This document shows positions 16,701 to 23,341 of a stretch of 39,404 nt of DNA, one piece after another. Each line of letters opens with the position of its first letter. Within the stretch, counting starts at the first letter, position 1. Made by a program: the position numbers and the translations under genes. This DNA is from Candidatus Methanophagales archaeon (GTDB taxonomy: Archaea > Halobacteriota > Syntropharchaeia > Alkanophagales > Methanospirareceae): positions 1 to 39,404 of the forward strand of contig JAGGZZ010000081.1 in assembly GCA_021161765.1 (NCBI GenBank). Direction: 5' to 3'. Below the pieces are notes generated by a model that saw only the letters and a program-made list of their open reading frames with translations, ran no database searches and had not been told where the DNA came from.

Positions 16701-16797
16701 TGTCAGGCACGTAAATCGTTGCACTCGCAACCCCGCTCACGCAAACGAACAAAGCAAATCCAATCACCAAAACAAATATCAAATTAATCTTCTTCAT
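13723..16797 (-). CDS. very large secreted NosD-like right-handed beta-helix protein
   Basis: A 1024-residue protein. Residues 1-27 are a signal peptide (basic start, then a hydrophobic core ending ASA). From about 28 to 100 is the NosD-type start (IYVPDNYAKIQWAVDNASAG). Roughly 100-830 is a long array of 22-24-residue parallel beta-helix coils with consensus N-x-I-S-x-N-x-x-x-G-I-x-x-x-x-S, very rich in Asn and Ser. NYWSDH and YPFEDPNGW close the NosD domain. A separate C-terminal beta domain of about 140 residues follows (PSIFGTHNGTITPSQTITVN). Such proteins are exported surface or polysaccharide-binding proteins in methanogens. I see no C-terminal membrane anchor. It lies inside the split ribosomal/RNA-polymerase cluster, 16 nt before rps24e. 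Its many near-identical coils make assembly or length errors possible. Confidence 0.9.
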   Translation of the reverse strand: MKKINLIFVLVIGFALFVCVSGVASATIYVPDNYAKIQWAVDNASAGDTIFVYNGTYFENVVVDKSMTLQGEDRNTTIIDGSGSGDVVNVNADDCVISGFTVRNSCNGIWLYNSNHNTITNNTVCNTPNGIALVLSNTNNITSNIIYNTSDQGIVLNSANNNTIASNNVSYNSDEGVLVMSNSNDNKVINNIVNWNNEGGGICVGFSNNNTLINNTVSNNSRGIWCDSSSLLFIAGNTITNNTDHGIGLGSSVDVVIYGNRIADNHDDGINVWNFSTNVTIEGNILQNNSNFGIGAYSSYLTIINNMISLNEKDGIWANPSSNTLISGNKITDNHRRGIALKSSSNVTITNNTISNNTDEGIVYEDFSSGIVTNNTITSNEDAGILCKHFSDPNICNNNISHNNGGGVGCDHSSPTIDNNTILSNNDDGIGCDSSNPIIANNTISSNTENGICCYYSAPPITNNNITSNLRAGISFHYSSNPIVANNTISSNGDEGVYSRDSSPIIRNNNIILNSECGIYCDYSSATIINNIINSNRGAGVRLDSSSNSTLSNNDASNNSHGIYLERSSYITIEKNIAENNTDSDDSPSSGIILLDYSDHNKIENNTASNNYFGIFIAESCGNNTISNNIADNNTGFEGDDAPPSSGILLGNSDQNTVKTNTATNNYLGIFIVESVNNTLTNNNASNNDFGIILASSSYNKIISNIANNNTGFEGNDDIPPSTGVLLVEGSEFNMIENNEASNNYFGIFIAESCDNNIINNTASNNTGFEEEDMASIGILLIEGSEFNTIENNDASNNCVGILIGTSDNNFIYHNNIINNTNQAFDNGNINSWDNGYPSGGNYWSDHVCTGNPSNGSEPYYIDADSIDHYPFEDPNGWIKVENIFDMGEPVNPYPSIFGTHNGTITPSQTITVNKLYTYPCAGTGGHTEYARIWNSTLDVNATWNGYKGDWHNISFNKSFTLVANEKYNYTIRTGSYPQIWHTDELEVASGAGTITCNEFIDTNGKVYYDWIPAIKLEEESQGA

Positions 16798-16856
16798 ACT
16801 TCAACCCCCTCCAAATCCATAACCCTCACCCTATTTCTCCTCTTCATCGCTTATCC

Positions 16857-17225
16857 CTATCCCTTTATCCTCTCAACGCACGCACCCGAATCGAACATAA
16901 TCTCAACACCTGAGTTCCCCAACTCCTCATTAACTTCAGGATGGTCAAAATCCTCTTTGTCTTCTGTGTAAAATATTTTACACAATTCTGCGTGATGTTC
17001 AGTCTGCGATATTTGCCCAAGCAATGACAAAGCCTCATCAATTCTCTCTGCACGCTTTATGAGTTTCCTGTTCAAAGAGCCATCCGCCTCATAGAATGAA
17101 TATTCTGGAACGGCAATATCAATTTTCTCCGTTCGTGCAAGCCTCATTAGATACGCAGATGTAGAATCTTGCACCAGTACAAGGTTTTCCAGCCAATTAG
17201 TCTCAGCTATCAGTAGAACTCGCAT
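16857..17225 (-). CDS. PIN-domain-like toxin of a VapBC-type pair
   Basis: A 122-residue protein. I chose ATG 17225 (MRVLLIAETNWLENL) rather than the upstream in-frame start at 17252, because the sequence upstream encodes the antitoxin tail in another frame. The first strand and acidic T-N motif (AETNWL) resemble the first catalytic acidic residue of PIN-domain ribonucleases, with Glu in place of the usual Asp. Further acidic residues lie in VPEYSFYEADG and near the C terminus (EIMFDSGACVERI). If active it would cleave RNA and be held in check by the overlapping upstream gene. The domain call rests on weak motifs plus gene order. Confidence 0.55.
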   Translation of the reverse strand: MRVLLIAETNWLENLVLVQDSTSAYLMRLARTEKIDIAVPEYSFYEADGSLNRKLIKRAERIDEALSLLGQISQTEHHAELCKIFYTEDKEDFDHPEVNEELGNSGVEIMFDSGACVERIKG

Positions 17226-17355
17226 GCTTTCTTTTCTTCTTGTACTCTGCAACCGCTTCAGGGACTATATCCTTCAAAGCACCCCAAACCTTTCTTATTT
17301 CAGGATCTTTTAATACCTCTTTTCGCATTTCTTCTTCTGTAAGTTTTTTAGCCAT
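17203..17355 (-). CDS. antitoxin-like small protein, partner of the PIN-like gene
   Basis: A 50-residue acidic/basic helical protein, MAKKLTEEEMRKEVLKDPEI at the start and AEYKKKRKHASSTDS at the end. AGGAGGTAG lies directly before ATG 17355, a strong ribosome-binding site. Its last 23 nt overlap the toxin gene, the normal coupling for such pairs. A repeat-borne TATA-like sequence (TTATACTTTATATAC, minus strand, 17400-17414) is the likely promoter. The family is not recognised beyond its position and size. Confidence 0.6.
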   Translation of the reverse strand: MAKKLTEEEMRKEVLKDPEIRKVWGALKDIVPEAVAEYKKKRKHASSTDS

Positions 17356-17399
17356 TTTTTCTACCTCCTATAAAAGTTGTATTTTTTTCTTTTGTTTTT

Positions 17400-17513
17400 G
17401 TATATAAAGTATAACCACCTTCTACTTAAGACACAGATTTACACGGATTTACACGGCACGGACTTATTTATTTAATCTTGTGTTAATCTCGTGAAATCTT
17501 GTGGTTTAGGTTT
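17400..17513 (-). repeat. dispersed repeat copy 4, promoter end facing the antitoxin gene
   Basis: Read on the minus strand, the left end is AACCACAAGATTTCACGAGA (a variant also seen at 34022). It is followed by AACACAAG, an inverted arm, GTGTCTTAAGTAGAAGGTGG, and TTATACTTTATATAC. It lies between the second PaREP1-like gene and the antitoxin gene and matches the tail of copies 2, 5 and 7. Confidence 0.75.
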
Positions 17514-17522
17514 TTTTATCTT

Positions 17523-17906
17523 TCACCTCCTCCCCTCCTCAATCTTCTCAATGTAATATTTGAGGTCATCCAATCGTATCTGAACCTCATCGAAATCCAA
17601 TGACCGCTCATAGTAGCATTCTATATGCAGGTTATCCCGTAGCGAGAAATATAACCATTCAAGCTCCTTTTCCACATATCTGTACACCATGCGTCTTCTC
17701 CCCCAATCTGTTCTGTGCAACTCCTCTTCTTTTACTCCTTTTTTGACCAAGAGTGCGTAAGTGGCTTCTATCGCAGAAAGCCAACCCTTTGCGCAGGCAT
17801 CACACAGAAAAATACGGTCGTTCTTCTCCCTCGCTATTTCAAACTCCTCTACTGCTTTTCGATACAATTTCTTTGCATCTTCCAAATGCAATTGCTCTGA
17901 AGCCAT
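17523..17906 (-). CDS. PaREP1/HEPN-like protein, second of a tandem pair
   Basis: A 127-residue all-helical protein closely similar along its whole length to its neighbour at 18035-18427. Both share QLHLEDAKKLYRKAVEEFEI, FLCDACAKGWL, RTDWGRRRMVYRY and RDNLHIECYYERSLDFDEVQ. The pattern (a helical repeat with a conserved Lys-Gly-Trp and a late Arg-x3-His) fits the PaREP1 family, which is grouped with HEPN domains. HEPN proteins act as RNases or RNA-binding partners in defence and toxin systems, but the canonical R-x4-6-H motif is only approximate here. Promoter and function are unknown. The divergence between the copies shows a duplication that is recent but not brand new. Confidence 0.7.
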   Translation of the reverse strand: MASEQLHLEDAKKLYRKAVEEFEIAREKNDRIFLCDACAKGWLSAIEATYALLVKKGVKEEELHRTDWGRRRMVYRYVEKELEWLYFSLRDNLHIECYYERSLDFDEVQIRLDDLKYYIEKIEEGRR

Positions 17907-18034
17907 TTTATTTCCCCTCCCTATTATCTATCCAAATATCCAAAATTAAGCAGTTCGCTTCATTTTCTCTCTCTTCTAAATATCTTCTTCTGCGTATAAA
18001 AAGCTTTTTGATTGCTTTCGCTTTTATTTATTAT

Positions 18035-18427
18035 TCACCTTCTTACTTCCTTTAACTCTTCTACCTCATCAATGTAATATCTAAGGTCATTCAAATGTAT
18101 CTGAACCTCATCGAAATCCAATGACCGCTCATAGTAGCATTCTATATGCAGATTATCCCGCAACGAAAAATAATACAATTTAAGCTCCTTCCCCGCATAT
18201 CTGTACACCATGCGTCTCCTCCCCCAATCTGTTCTGAGCAACTCCTCTTCTTTTACTCCTTTTTTGAGCACGAGTGCGTAAGTAGCTTCTACTGCAGCAA
18301 GCCAACCCTTTGCACAGGCATCGCACAGAAAAACACGGTCGTTCTTCTCCCTCGCTATCTCAAACTCCTCTACCGCTTTTCGATACAATTTCTTTGCATC
18401 TTCCAAATGCAATTGCTCTTCGCTCAT
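18035..18427 (-). CDS. PaREP1/HEPN-like protein, first of a tandem pair
   Basis: A 130-residue paralog of the 17523-17906 product. The C terminus is slightly longer (YIDEVEELKEVRR). The gene starts only 8 nt after the spt4 stop, so it is read as part of the spt4 transcript. Nearly identical DNA in the central part of both copies shows descent by local duplication; the 128-nt spacer between them is not obviously duplicated. Being welded to an essential transcription-factor gene is unusual for a family that is otherwise accessory. Confidence 0.7.
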   Translation of the reverse strand: MSEEQLHLEDAKKLYRKAVEEFEIAREKNDRVFLCDACAKGWLAAVEATYALVLKKGVKEEELLRTDWGRRRMVYRYAGKELKLYYFSLRDNLHIECYYERSLDFDEVQIHLNDLRYYIDEVEELKEVRR

Positions 18428-18435
18428 TCTTCTTT

Positions 18436-18621
18436 TTACCTCACTTTCAACGCATACTTTCCTTCTTTTTTATACCCTAATCTCTTCGCTATCTCTGACC
18501 CTTCTGCATCTATAATCACTACATACCCGCTCCAGTCCGTACTGATTGAATTGGAGCCGCATTTGCATACCGATTTTCCCGTTTCAATTATCCTGCGACA
18601 CTCTCTGCACGCTTTCTCCAT
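18436..18621 (-). CDS. spt4: transcription elongation factor Spt4 (RNA polymerase subunit E'')
   Basis: A 61-residue zinc protein that pairs with Spt5 on RNA polymerase. The four zinc Cys are in ACRECRRII and SVCKCGS. The Spt5-binding core DWSGYVVIIDAEGSEIAKRL and the end YKKEGKYALKVR match archaeal Spt4. It follows rpo7, as in most euryarchaea, but separated by a dispersed repeat whose TATA-bearing end faces spt4. Immediately upstream (minus strand, about 18650-18666) TTTTTGC/GCAAAAA forms a hairpin in the leader. Confidence 0.95.
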   Translation of the reverse strand: MEKACRECRRIIETGKSVCKCGSNSISTDWSGYVVIIDAEGSEIAKRLGYKKEGKYALKVR

Positions 18622-18647
18622 AACTCTTTTTCTTTTTTACAAAAAAC

Positions 18648-18668
18648 TTTTTTGCTTCGCAAAAACCT
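18648..18668 (-). promoter_or_regulatory. leader hairpin upstream of spt4
   Basis: TTTTTGC and GCAAAAA flank a 3-nt loop, about 30 nt before the spt4 start and between it and the repeat-borne promoter near 18733. A-rich and T-rich flanks extend the stem. It could influence translation or processing; there is no comparable known leader to name. Confidence 0.35.
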
Positions 18669-18720
18669 TTACTAAAAATAATCGTTTCTTTGGTAAAGCT
18701 TTCTTTTTTGAATTTTTATT

Positions 18721-18847
18721 ATATAATTAAAGTATAACTTCCTTGTATTTAAGACACAGATTTACACTGATTTACGCAGATTTGTTTTTAGTTTAACCGT
18801 GTTGATTCTTATCATCTGTGTTAACCTGCGTTAATCCGTGTCAACGA
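18721..18847 (-). repeat. dispersed repeat copy 5: supplies rpo7 stop, promoter end faces spt4
   Basis: On the minus strand it begins within the end of rpo7 (AAATAAATCGTTGACACGG, whose TGA is the rpo7 stop). It continues through a period-10 arm, GATAAGAATCAACACGGTT, the inverted arm, GTGTCTTAAATACAAGGAAG and TTATACTTTAATTATAT. The last part is a TATA-like tract about 105-120 nt before the spt4 start. Confidence 0.75.
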
Positions 18848-19422
18848 TTTATTTTTTCTTGTTCCCCTTTCTTCTCTTTCTCCCGCTCTTCTTCTATCCA
18901 CTCTAATTTACCCAAACCCGGCTGCCGCATTGTTAATCCTATCTTACTATCCCCCGGGTCCATTTCATTTAGCGAAATCGCAACTATTCGTGCTCTTAAC
19001 TTATCCCCCTCTCCTAATGTCTTGCCCGTATCCTTGGTAACGAGCTTTTCGCCCTTCTCATCATACGAAATATATTCGTCGGTAATCTGACTGATGTGCA
19101 GCAATCCATCTAACGGACCTATCGCCACAAAAGCGCCAAATGCTACTATCTCTACTACTTCTCCTTCTACTATCTCCTGCATCTTGGGCTTGAAAACGAG
19201 CATATCAAATACCGTTTCGTAATAGACGCCACTGTCTCCTATTATTATCCTCCCTTCTTTCATATCTACAACGTCCAGTATTGCAATGACCATCCCGATC
19301 TTCTTATCCATCCGGCCTTCCAGGTTATCTTGTAACACCTCTTTTACCGTAGGTCGCAGTTCATCACCCAATCGCTCTGGTGGCACCCTTACCACATCAA
19401 TCGCTCTTATCTTCGTATACAT
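18841..19422 (-). CDS. rpo7: DNA-directed RNA polymerase subunit Rpo7 (E')
   Basis: A 193-residue stalk subunit of archaeal RNA polymerase. The N-terminal RNP-like domain starts MYTKIRAIDVVRVPPERLGD. The S1 RNA-binding domain starts around residue 80 (EIVEGEVVEIVAFGAFVAIG, LDGLLHISQITDEYI). The tail (residues 165-193) is Glu/Lys-rich, and its final KINR plus the stop lie in sequence matching the end of the dispersed repeat. It is followed by spt4 in the usual order and preceded by another repeat copy. Confidence 0.95.
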   Translation of the reverse strand: MYTKIRAIDVVRVPPERLGDELRPTVKEVLQDNLEGRMDKKIGMVIAILDVVDMKEGRIIIGDSGVYYETVFDMLVFKPKMQEIVEGEVVEIVAFGAFVAIGPLDGLLHISQITDEYISYDEKGEKLVTKDTGKTLGEGDKLRARIVAISLNEMDPGDSKIGLTMRQPGLGKLEWIEEEREKEKKGEQEKINR

Positions 19423-19449
19423 TTCTGTTTACCCTTTCTTCTCATTTTT

Positions 19450-19585
19450 TATTGTATATTATGAAGTTACAAATAACGTCCTTCTATTTAAGACACAGAT
19501 TTACACGGACTTATTTAAGATTAACATTGTTGATTTTATCATTCGTCTGTGTTAATCTGCGTTAATCTGTGTCTATAATTTATTT
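19450..19585 (-). repeat. dispersed repeat copy 6: supplies ppsA stop, promoter end faces rpo7
   Basis: On the minus strand the sequence GAAAATAAATTATAGACACAG encodes the last ppsA residues (ENKL) and its TAG stop, then continues as the standard arm CAGATTAACGCAGATTAACA. After the inverted arm comes GTGTCTTAAATAGAAGGACG, then TTATTTGTAACTTCATAATA, an altered and weaker TATA region, before the rpo7 start at 19422. Confidence 0.75.
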
Positions 19586-22008
19586 TCTATCCTTTTCTCC
19601 ACCTCTGCTATAGCTAACCGCGTTGGTATTACTGCATCAGAATTCAACGACATTGAATCTATCCCGCATTCTACCAGGAACTCCGCAAATTCAGGGAAAT
19701 CGCTCGGCGCCTGTCCACAAATCCCTACCTTTCTCCTCGGCTTGTGCGCATGCGCAACTTCTATTACCTGCTTCACCAGCCTCTTCACCGCTTCGTTCCG
19801 CTCGTCAAATAAGCGTGCCACGAGGTCTGAATCCCTATCCAAACCCAGTGTCAGTTGTGTCAGGTCATTCGACCCTATGCTGAATCCGTCAAACACGTCC
19901 GCAAATTCATCCGCCAAAATGACGTTCGAGGGGATTTCACACATCACGTACACTTCCAATCCATTCTCTCCCTGTTTCAATCCAAATTCGTTCAGGGTCT
20001 TTATTACTTCTCTACCCTCCTCGGGCGTTCTGCAGAACGGAACCATCACCTTAACATTGGTCAGCCCCATCTCTTCCCTCACTTTCTTTATCGCCCGGCA
20101 TTCTAACCCAAATGCCGGCTTGTATTTATCGTCATAATAACGCGAAGCACCTCTCCAGCCTATCATTGGATTACTCTCCTCCGGCTCGTAAAGATACCCG
20201 CCGATTAAATTTGCATACTCGTTTGTCTTGAAGTCCGATAATCGCACTAACACCTCATTGGGATAAAATCCCGCCGCTATCTTCCCTATTCCCCGCGCTA
20301 AGTTATCCACGAAAAATTCTACTTTGTCCCTATATGAGGCGCTTCTCTTGTCTATCTCTTTAACTACTCTCGCTATCTTCCTGTCTTCCTCCTCTGTCGC
20401 CCTTTTCTTTAATTCATCGTATTCTATCAGCGCCAGAGGGTGTATGCCGATATAAGAATTAATTATGAATTCCTCTCGCGCTAAACCCACGCCATCATTA
20501 GGAATTTGACCGTGAACAAATGCGTTCTCGGGAACCCCCGCATTCATCATTATCCGGGTGCGTGGTCTTGGAAGCTTGTCCAGTGTCAGTTTTTCCGTTC
20601 TGTATTTCAACTTCCCTTCGTATATTCTTCCTACGCCTTCTGAACAATCTACCGTAACGTCTTTTACGCCTTTTAACGCCCTTGTCCCCTTAACCGTACC
20701 AACGACACAGGGTATTCCAAGTTCGCGAGAAATTATAGCGGCATGGCAGGTTCTTCCACCTCTATTGGTAATTATCGCACCTGCCACTTTCATTATCGGT
20801 TCCCAATCCGGGTCCGTCATGTTAGTAACCAGAACCTGCCCGGGCTTGAACTCATGGATGTCGCGGGTGTTTTCTATTGTAATTACCTCGCCATATCCAA
20901 TTTTAGTGCCTACTGCCTCTCCTTCGACCAGCAGCCGCCCTTGCGCCTTTAGCAACTCCCTGTCCTCTTCAAGCACGTATGTCTCAGCCACCGCAACGTT
21001 TTTTTGCGAATGCACCGTTTCCGGTCTCGCTTGAACCACGAAAAGCTCATTGGTTCTTCCATCTTTTGCCCATTCGATGTCCACCGGCGTACCATAGTGG
21101 TCTTCTATAATACAAGCCCACCTTGCGAGTGTAAGCACCTCATCGTCAGTCAGCACAAACTCCCTTTGCTGTGCTTTTTCAACTTTTTTCTGTTTGGTTC
21201 CCGTTCCTTTTTCTTTGTAAACCAGTTTCTTCCTCTTTGTCCCCAGTTTCTTCTCCACAATCGGTCTAAATCCTTCCTTTAAGGTCGGCTTAAAAACATA
21301 AAACTGGTCTGGATTTACCGTCCCCTGCACGACATTCTCGCCTAAACCGTATGCCCCCGTTATGTAAACCGCATCTCGGAAACCCGATTCTGTATCTATC
21401 GAAAACGTAACTCCGGAGCATGCCAAATCCGAGCGAACCATCTTCTGTACGCCAACTGAGAGATAGACGCTGAGATGGTCAAATCCTTTATCCACTCGAT
21501 AGGATATCGCCCTATTGGTGAATAAAGAAGCGAAGCACTCCATAACCTTTTCCACCAGTTCTTCTTCTCCTCTTACGTTCAGATATGTCTCCTGCTGCCC
21601 CGCGAATGAAGCCGTAGGCAGGTCTTCTGCCGTTGCACTGCTTCTCACCGCCACGTCTGCCCCTGCTCCATATCGCTCTTCCATCTTGCGATAAGCAGTT
21701 CTTATCTCCTCCTCTAACTCTTTCGGACAGCCTGCATTCTTTATCAATGCCCTTATATGGCTGCCTCGCGTGGATAAATTCTCCATATCGTGCGTATCTA
21801 AATCCACCAGCGCATCTCTGATTTTTTCCTGTATACCCGTTTCTTGTAGCAGATACCTGTATGCCTCAGCAGTGATGGCAAAACCAGAAGGAACCGCCAC
21901 CCCTTTTTCACTCAAGTTTCTTATCATTTCCCCAAGAGACGCATTTTTACCGCCTACCAGAGCTACGTCTCCTGTCCCTACCTCTTCAAACCATTTTATG
22001 AATTTCAT
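19573..22008 (-). CDS. ppsA: phosphoenolpyruvate synthase
   Basis: An 811-residue enzyme that makes PEP from pyruvate, ATP and water, linking acetyl-CoA-derived pyruvate to gluconeogenesis. The N-terminal ATP-binding domain carries GGKNASLGEMIRNL, VAVRSSATAEDLPTASFAGQ and GLGENVVQGTVNPDQF. The swivelling phosphohistidine domain has TNRGGRTCHAAIISRELGIP. The C-terminal PEP/pyruvate barrel has GIGKIAAGFYPNEV, GWRGASRYY and the active-site Cys in VGICGQAPSD. ATG 22008 is the family start. It diverges from the cation-efflux gene. The C-terminal four residues and stop are shared with a dispersed repeat. Confidence 0.95.
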   Translation of the reverse strand: MKFIKWFEEVGTGDVALVGGKNASLGEMIRNLSEKGVAVPSGFAITAEAYRYLLQETGIQEKIRDALVDLDTHDMENLSTRGSHIRALIKNAGCPKELEEEIRTAYRKMEERYGAGADVAVRSSATAEDLPTASFAGQQETYLNVRGEEELVEKVMECFASLFTNRAISYRVDKGFDHLSVYLSVGVQKMVRSDLACSGVTFSIDTESGFRDAVYITGAYGLGENVVQGTVNPDQFYVFKPTLKEGFRPIVEKKLGTKRKKLVYKEKGTGTKQKKVEKAQQREFVLTDDEVLTLARWACIIEDHYGTPVDIEWAKDGRTNELFVVQARPETVHSQKNVAVAETYVLEEDRELLKAQGRLLVEGEAVGTKIGYGEVITIENTRDIHEFKPGQVLVTNMTDPDWEPIMKVAGAIITNRGGRTCHAAIISRELGIPCVVGTVKGTRALKGVKDVTVDCSEGVGRIYEGKLKYRTEKLTLDKLPRPRTRIMMNAGVPENAFVHGQIPNDGVGLAREEFIINSYIGIHPLALIEYDELKKRATEEEDRKIARVVKEIDKRSASYRDKVEFFVDNLARGIGKIAAGFYPNEVLVRLSDFKTNEYANLIGGYLYEPEESNPMIGWRGASRYYDDKYKPAFGLECRAIKKVREEMGLTNVKVMVPFCRTPEEGREVIKTLNEFGLKQGENGLEVYVMCEIPSNVILADEFADVFDGFSIGSNDLTQLTLGLDRDSDLVARLFDERNEAVKRLVKQVIEVAHAHKPRRKVGICGQAPSDFPEFAEFLVECGIDSMSLNSDAVIPTRLAIAEVEKRIENKL

Positions 22009-22102
22009 GATTTGTCCCTCATTATGCCTATTCGCTAATTAGTATATACACCGATTCTTTTTTTCGTATATAAATAAATAATAATATTTTATACACCTTC
22101 CT
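22009..22102. promoter_or_regulatory. divergent promoter region, ppsA / cation efflux gene
   Basis: The gap contains AATTAGTATATACACC and CGTATATAAATAAATAATAA, the likely TATA boxes for the two directions, and ATTTTATACACC just before ATG 22103. Initiation very close to the efflux gene start is possible. No repeat copy is present here. Confidence 0.45.
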
Positions 22103-23341
22103 ATGATTCGCTTAGGTAGAGATAAAAAAGCCGCTCTGGTGTCAATAGCAGTAACGGCGTTTCTGGCGTTCATAAAATATTCCGTTGGCGTCCTTTCCGG
22201 AAGCATTGCCTTAGTTGCAGATGCCGTTCACTCACTTACGGATGTTATAAGTTCCATTGGGGTCTTCCTCGGTCTTAAAATTTCAAGTCGTAAGCCCACC
22301 GAAGCTTTCCCATACGGATTTTACAAGGCAGAGAACATAGTAAGTCTGCTGCTTGCTCTTGCGATTTTTTATGCGGGATACGAGATTATTCTCTCATCGG
22401 TCGAAAAGTTTGAAGAGGTTGTCTTAACGGACGTTCCAATTGCGATATCCGCTGCACTAATATCGTTGGTATTCACCCTGCTTTTAAGCAGTTATAAACT
22501 CAAGGTTGGAAGAGAGACAAAATCACCCAGCTTAGTCGCCGATGGCAAGCATACAAGAACAGACGTTTATGCATCTGCCGTTGTACTACTTGGAATACTG
22601 GGGAACTACTTCGGGTTCTATGCCCTTGACCCGGTAGCAGGTATTCTGGTCGCCGTATTCATCTTCAAATCAGGCTACGAGATATTAAAAGATTCAATAA
22701 AGGTGCTGCTGGACGCATCCATAGATTATGAGAGCCTCCACAGGATACGAGAAGTTGCATCTGAAGCGAACGGCGTTAGAAAAATACGTTCCCTGAAGGC
22801 GAGAAGCTCAGGTAAATTCGTATTTGTAGAGCTGGAGATAGAAACAAACTTGAGAGACCTTGAAAGGGTGCATCATCTGAGTGATAAAATCGAAGAGAAG
22901 ATAAAATCCGAGATGAAAAATGTGGATAGAGTAATAGTGCATGTAGAGCCGGAGGAGAAGGAATTTATACGCTATGCCGTCCCCTGCACGGAAAATAACG
23001 CTCTGCAGTCCCGCGTGTCCGGGCATTTCGGTGGAGCAGAATATTTCTGTATATTTGATATGAGAACAGCAGATAACGACCTGACGGATATGCAATTCAT
23101 AAAAAACCCGTTTATCGGATTGGAGAAAATGAAAGGGCTTAGGGTCGCTGAGCTTCTGGCTACCAAAGAGATAGATAAACTGGTTACAAAAGAGAGTACT
23201 GAAATTGCAAAAAAGAGTGCGTTCTATGTTCTGGAAGATGCGTATGTGGAATTTGAAGAGACCGATGCGGATACTGTCAGAGAGATTATCAAAGAGCTAA
23301 AAAAACGAAAAAAAAGGGCTGATGATATAGAATGCCGTTAA
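22103..23341 (+). CDS. cation diffusion facilitator fused to NifX/FeMo-cofactor-binding-like domain
   Basis: A 412-residue protein. Residues 1-205 form the six-helix transporter, with metal sites ADAVHSLTD in helix 2 and ADGKHTRTD in helix 5, both D-x2-H-x3-D. Residues about 206-285 are the cytoplasmic metal-binding dimer domain (VRKIRSLKARSSGKFVFVEL). From about residue 290 comes RYAVPCTENNALQSRVSGHF, with FGGAEYFCIFDMRT and a late KGLRVAELLATKEIDKLVTK. That is the dinitrogenase FeMo-cofactor-biosynthesis (NifX/NafY) fold. It probably exports a divalent metal such as Zn, Fe or Mn, with the extra domain sensing metal or Fe-S clusters. Its last 45 nt overlap the convergent pssA gene. Confidence 0.9.
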   Translation: MIRLGRDKKAALVSIAVTAFLAFIKYSVGVLSGSIALVADAVHSLTDVISSIGVFLGLKISSRKPTEAFPYGFYKAENIVSLLLALAIFYAGYEIILSSVEKFEEVVLTDVPIAISAALISLVFTLLLSSYKLKVGRETKSPSLVADGKHTRTDVYASAVVLLGILGNYFGFYALDPVAGILVAVFIFKSGYEILKDSIKVLLDASIDYESLHRIREVASEANGVRKIRSLKARSSGKFVFVELEIETNLRDLERVHHLSDKIEEKIKSEMKNVDRVIVHVEPEEKEFIRYAVPCTENNALQSRVSGHFGGAEYFCIFDMRTADNDLTDMQFIKNPFIGLEKMKGLRVAELLATKEIDKLVTKESTEIAKKSAFYVLEDAYVEFEETDADTVREIIKELKKRKKRADDIECR

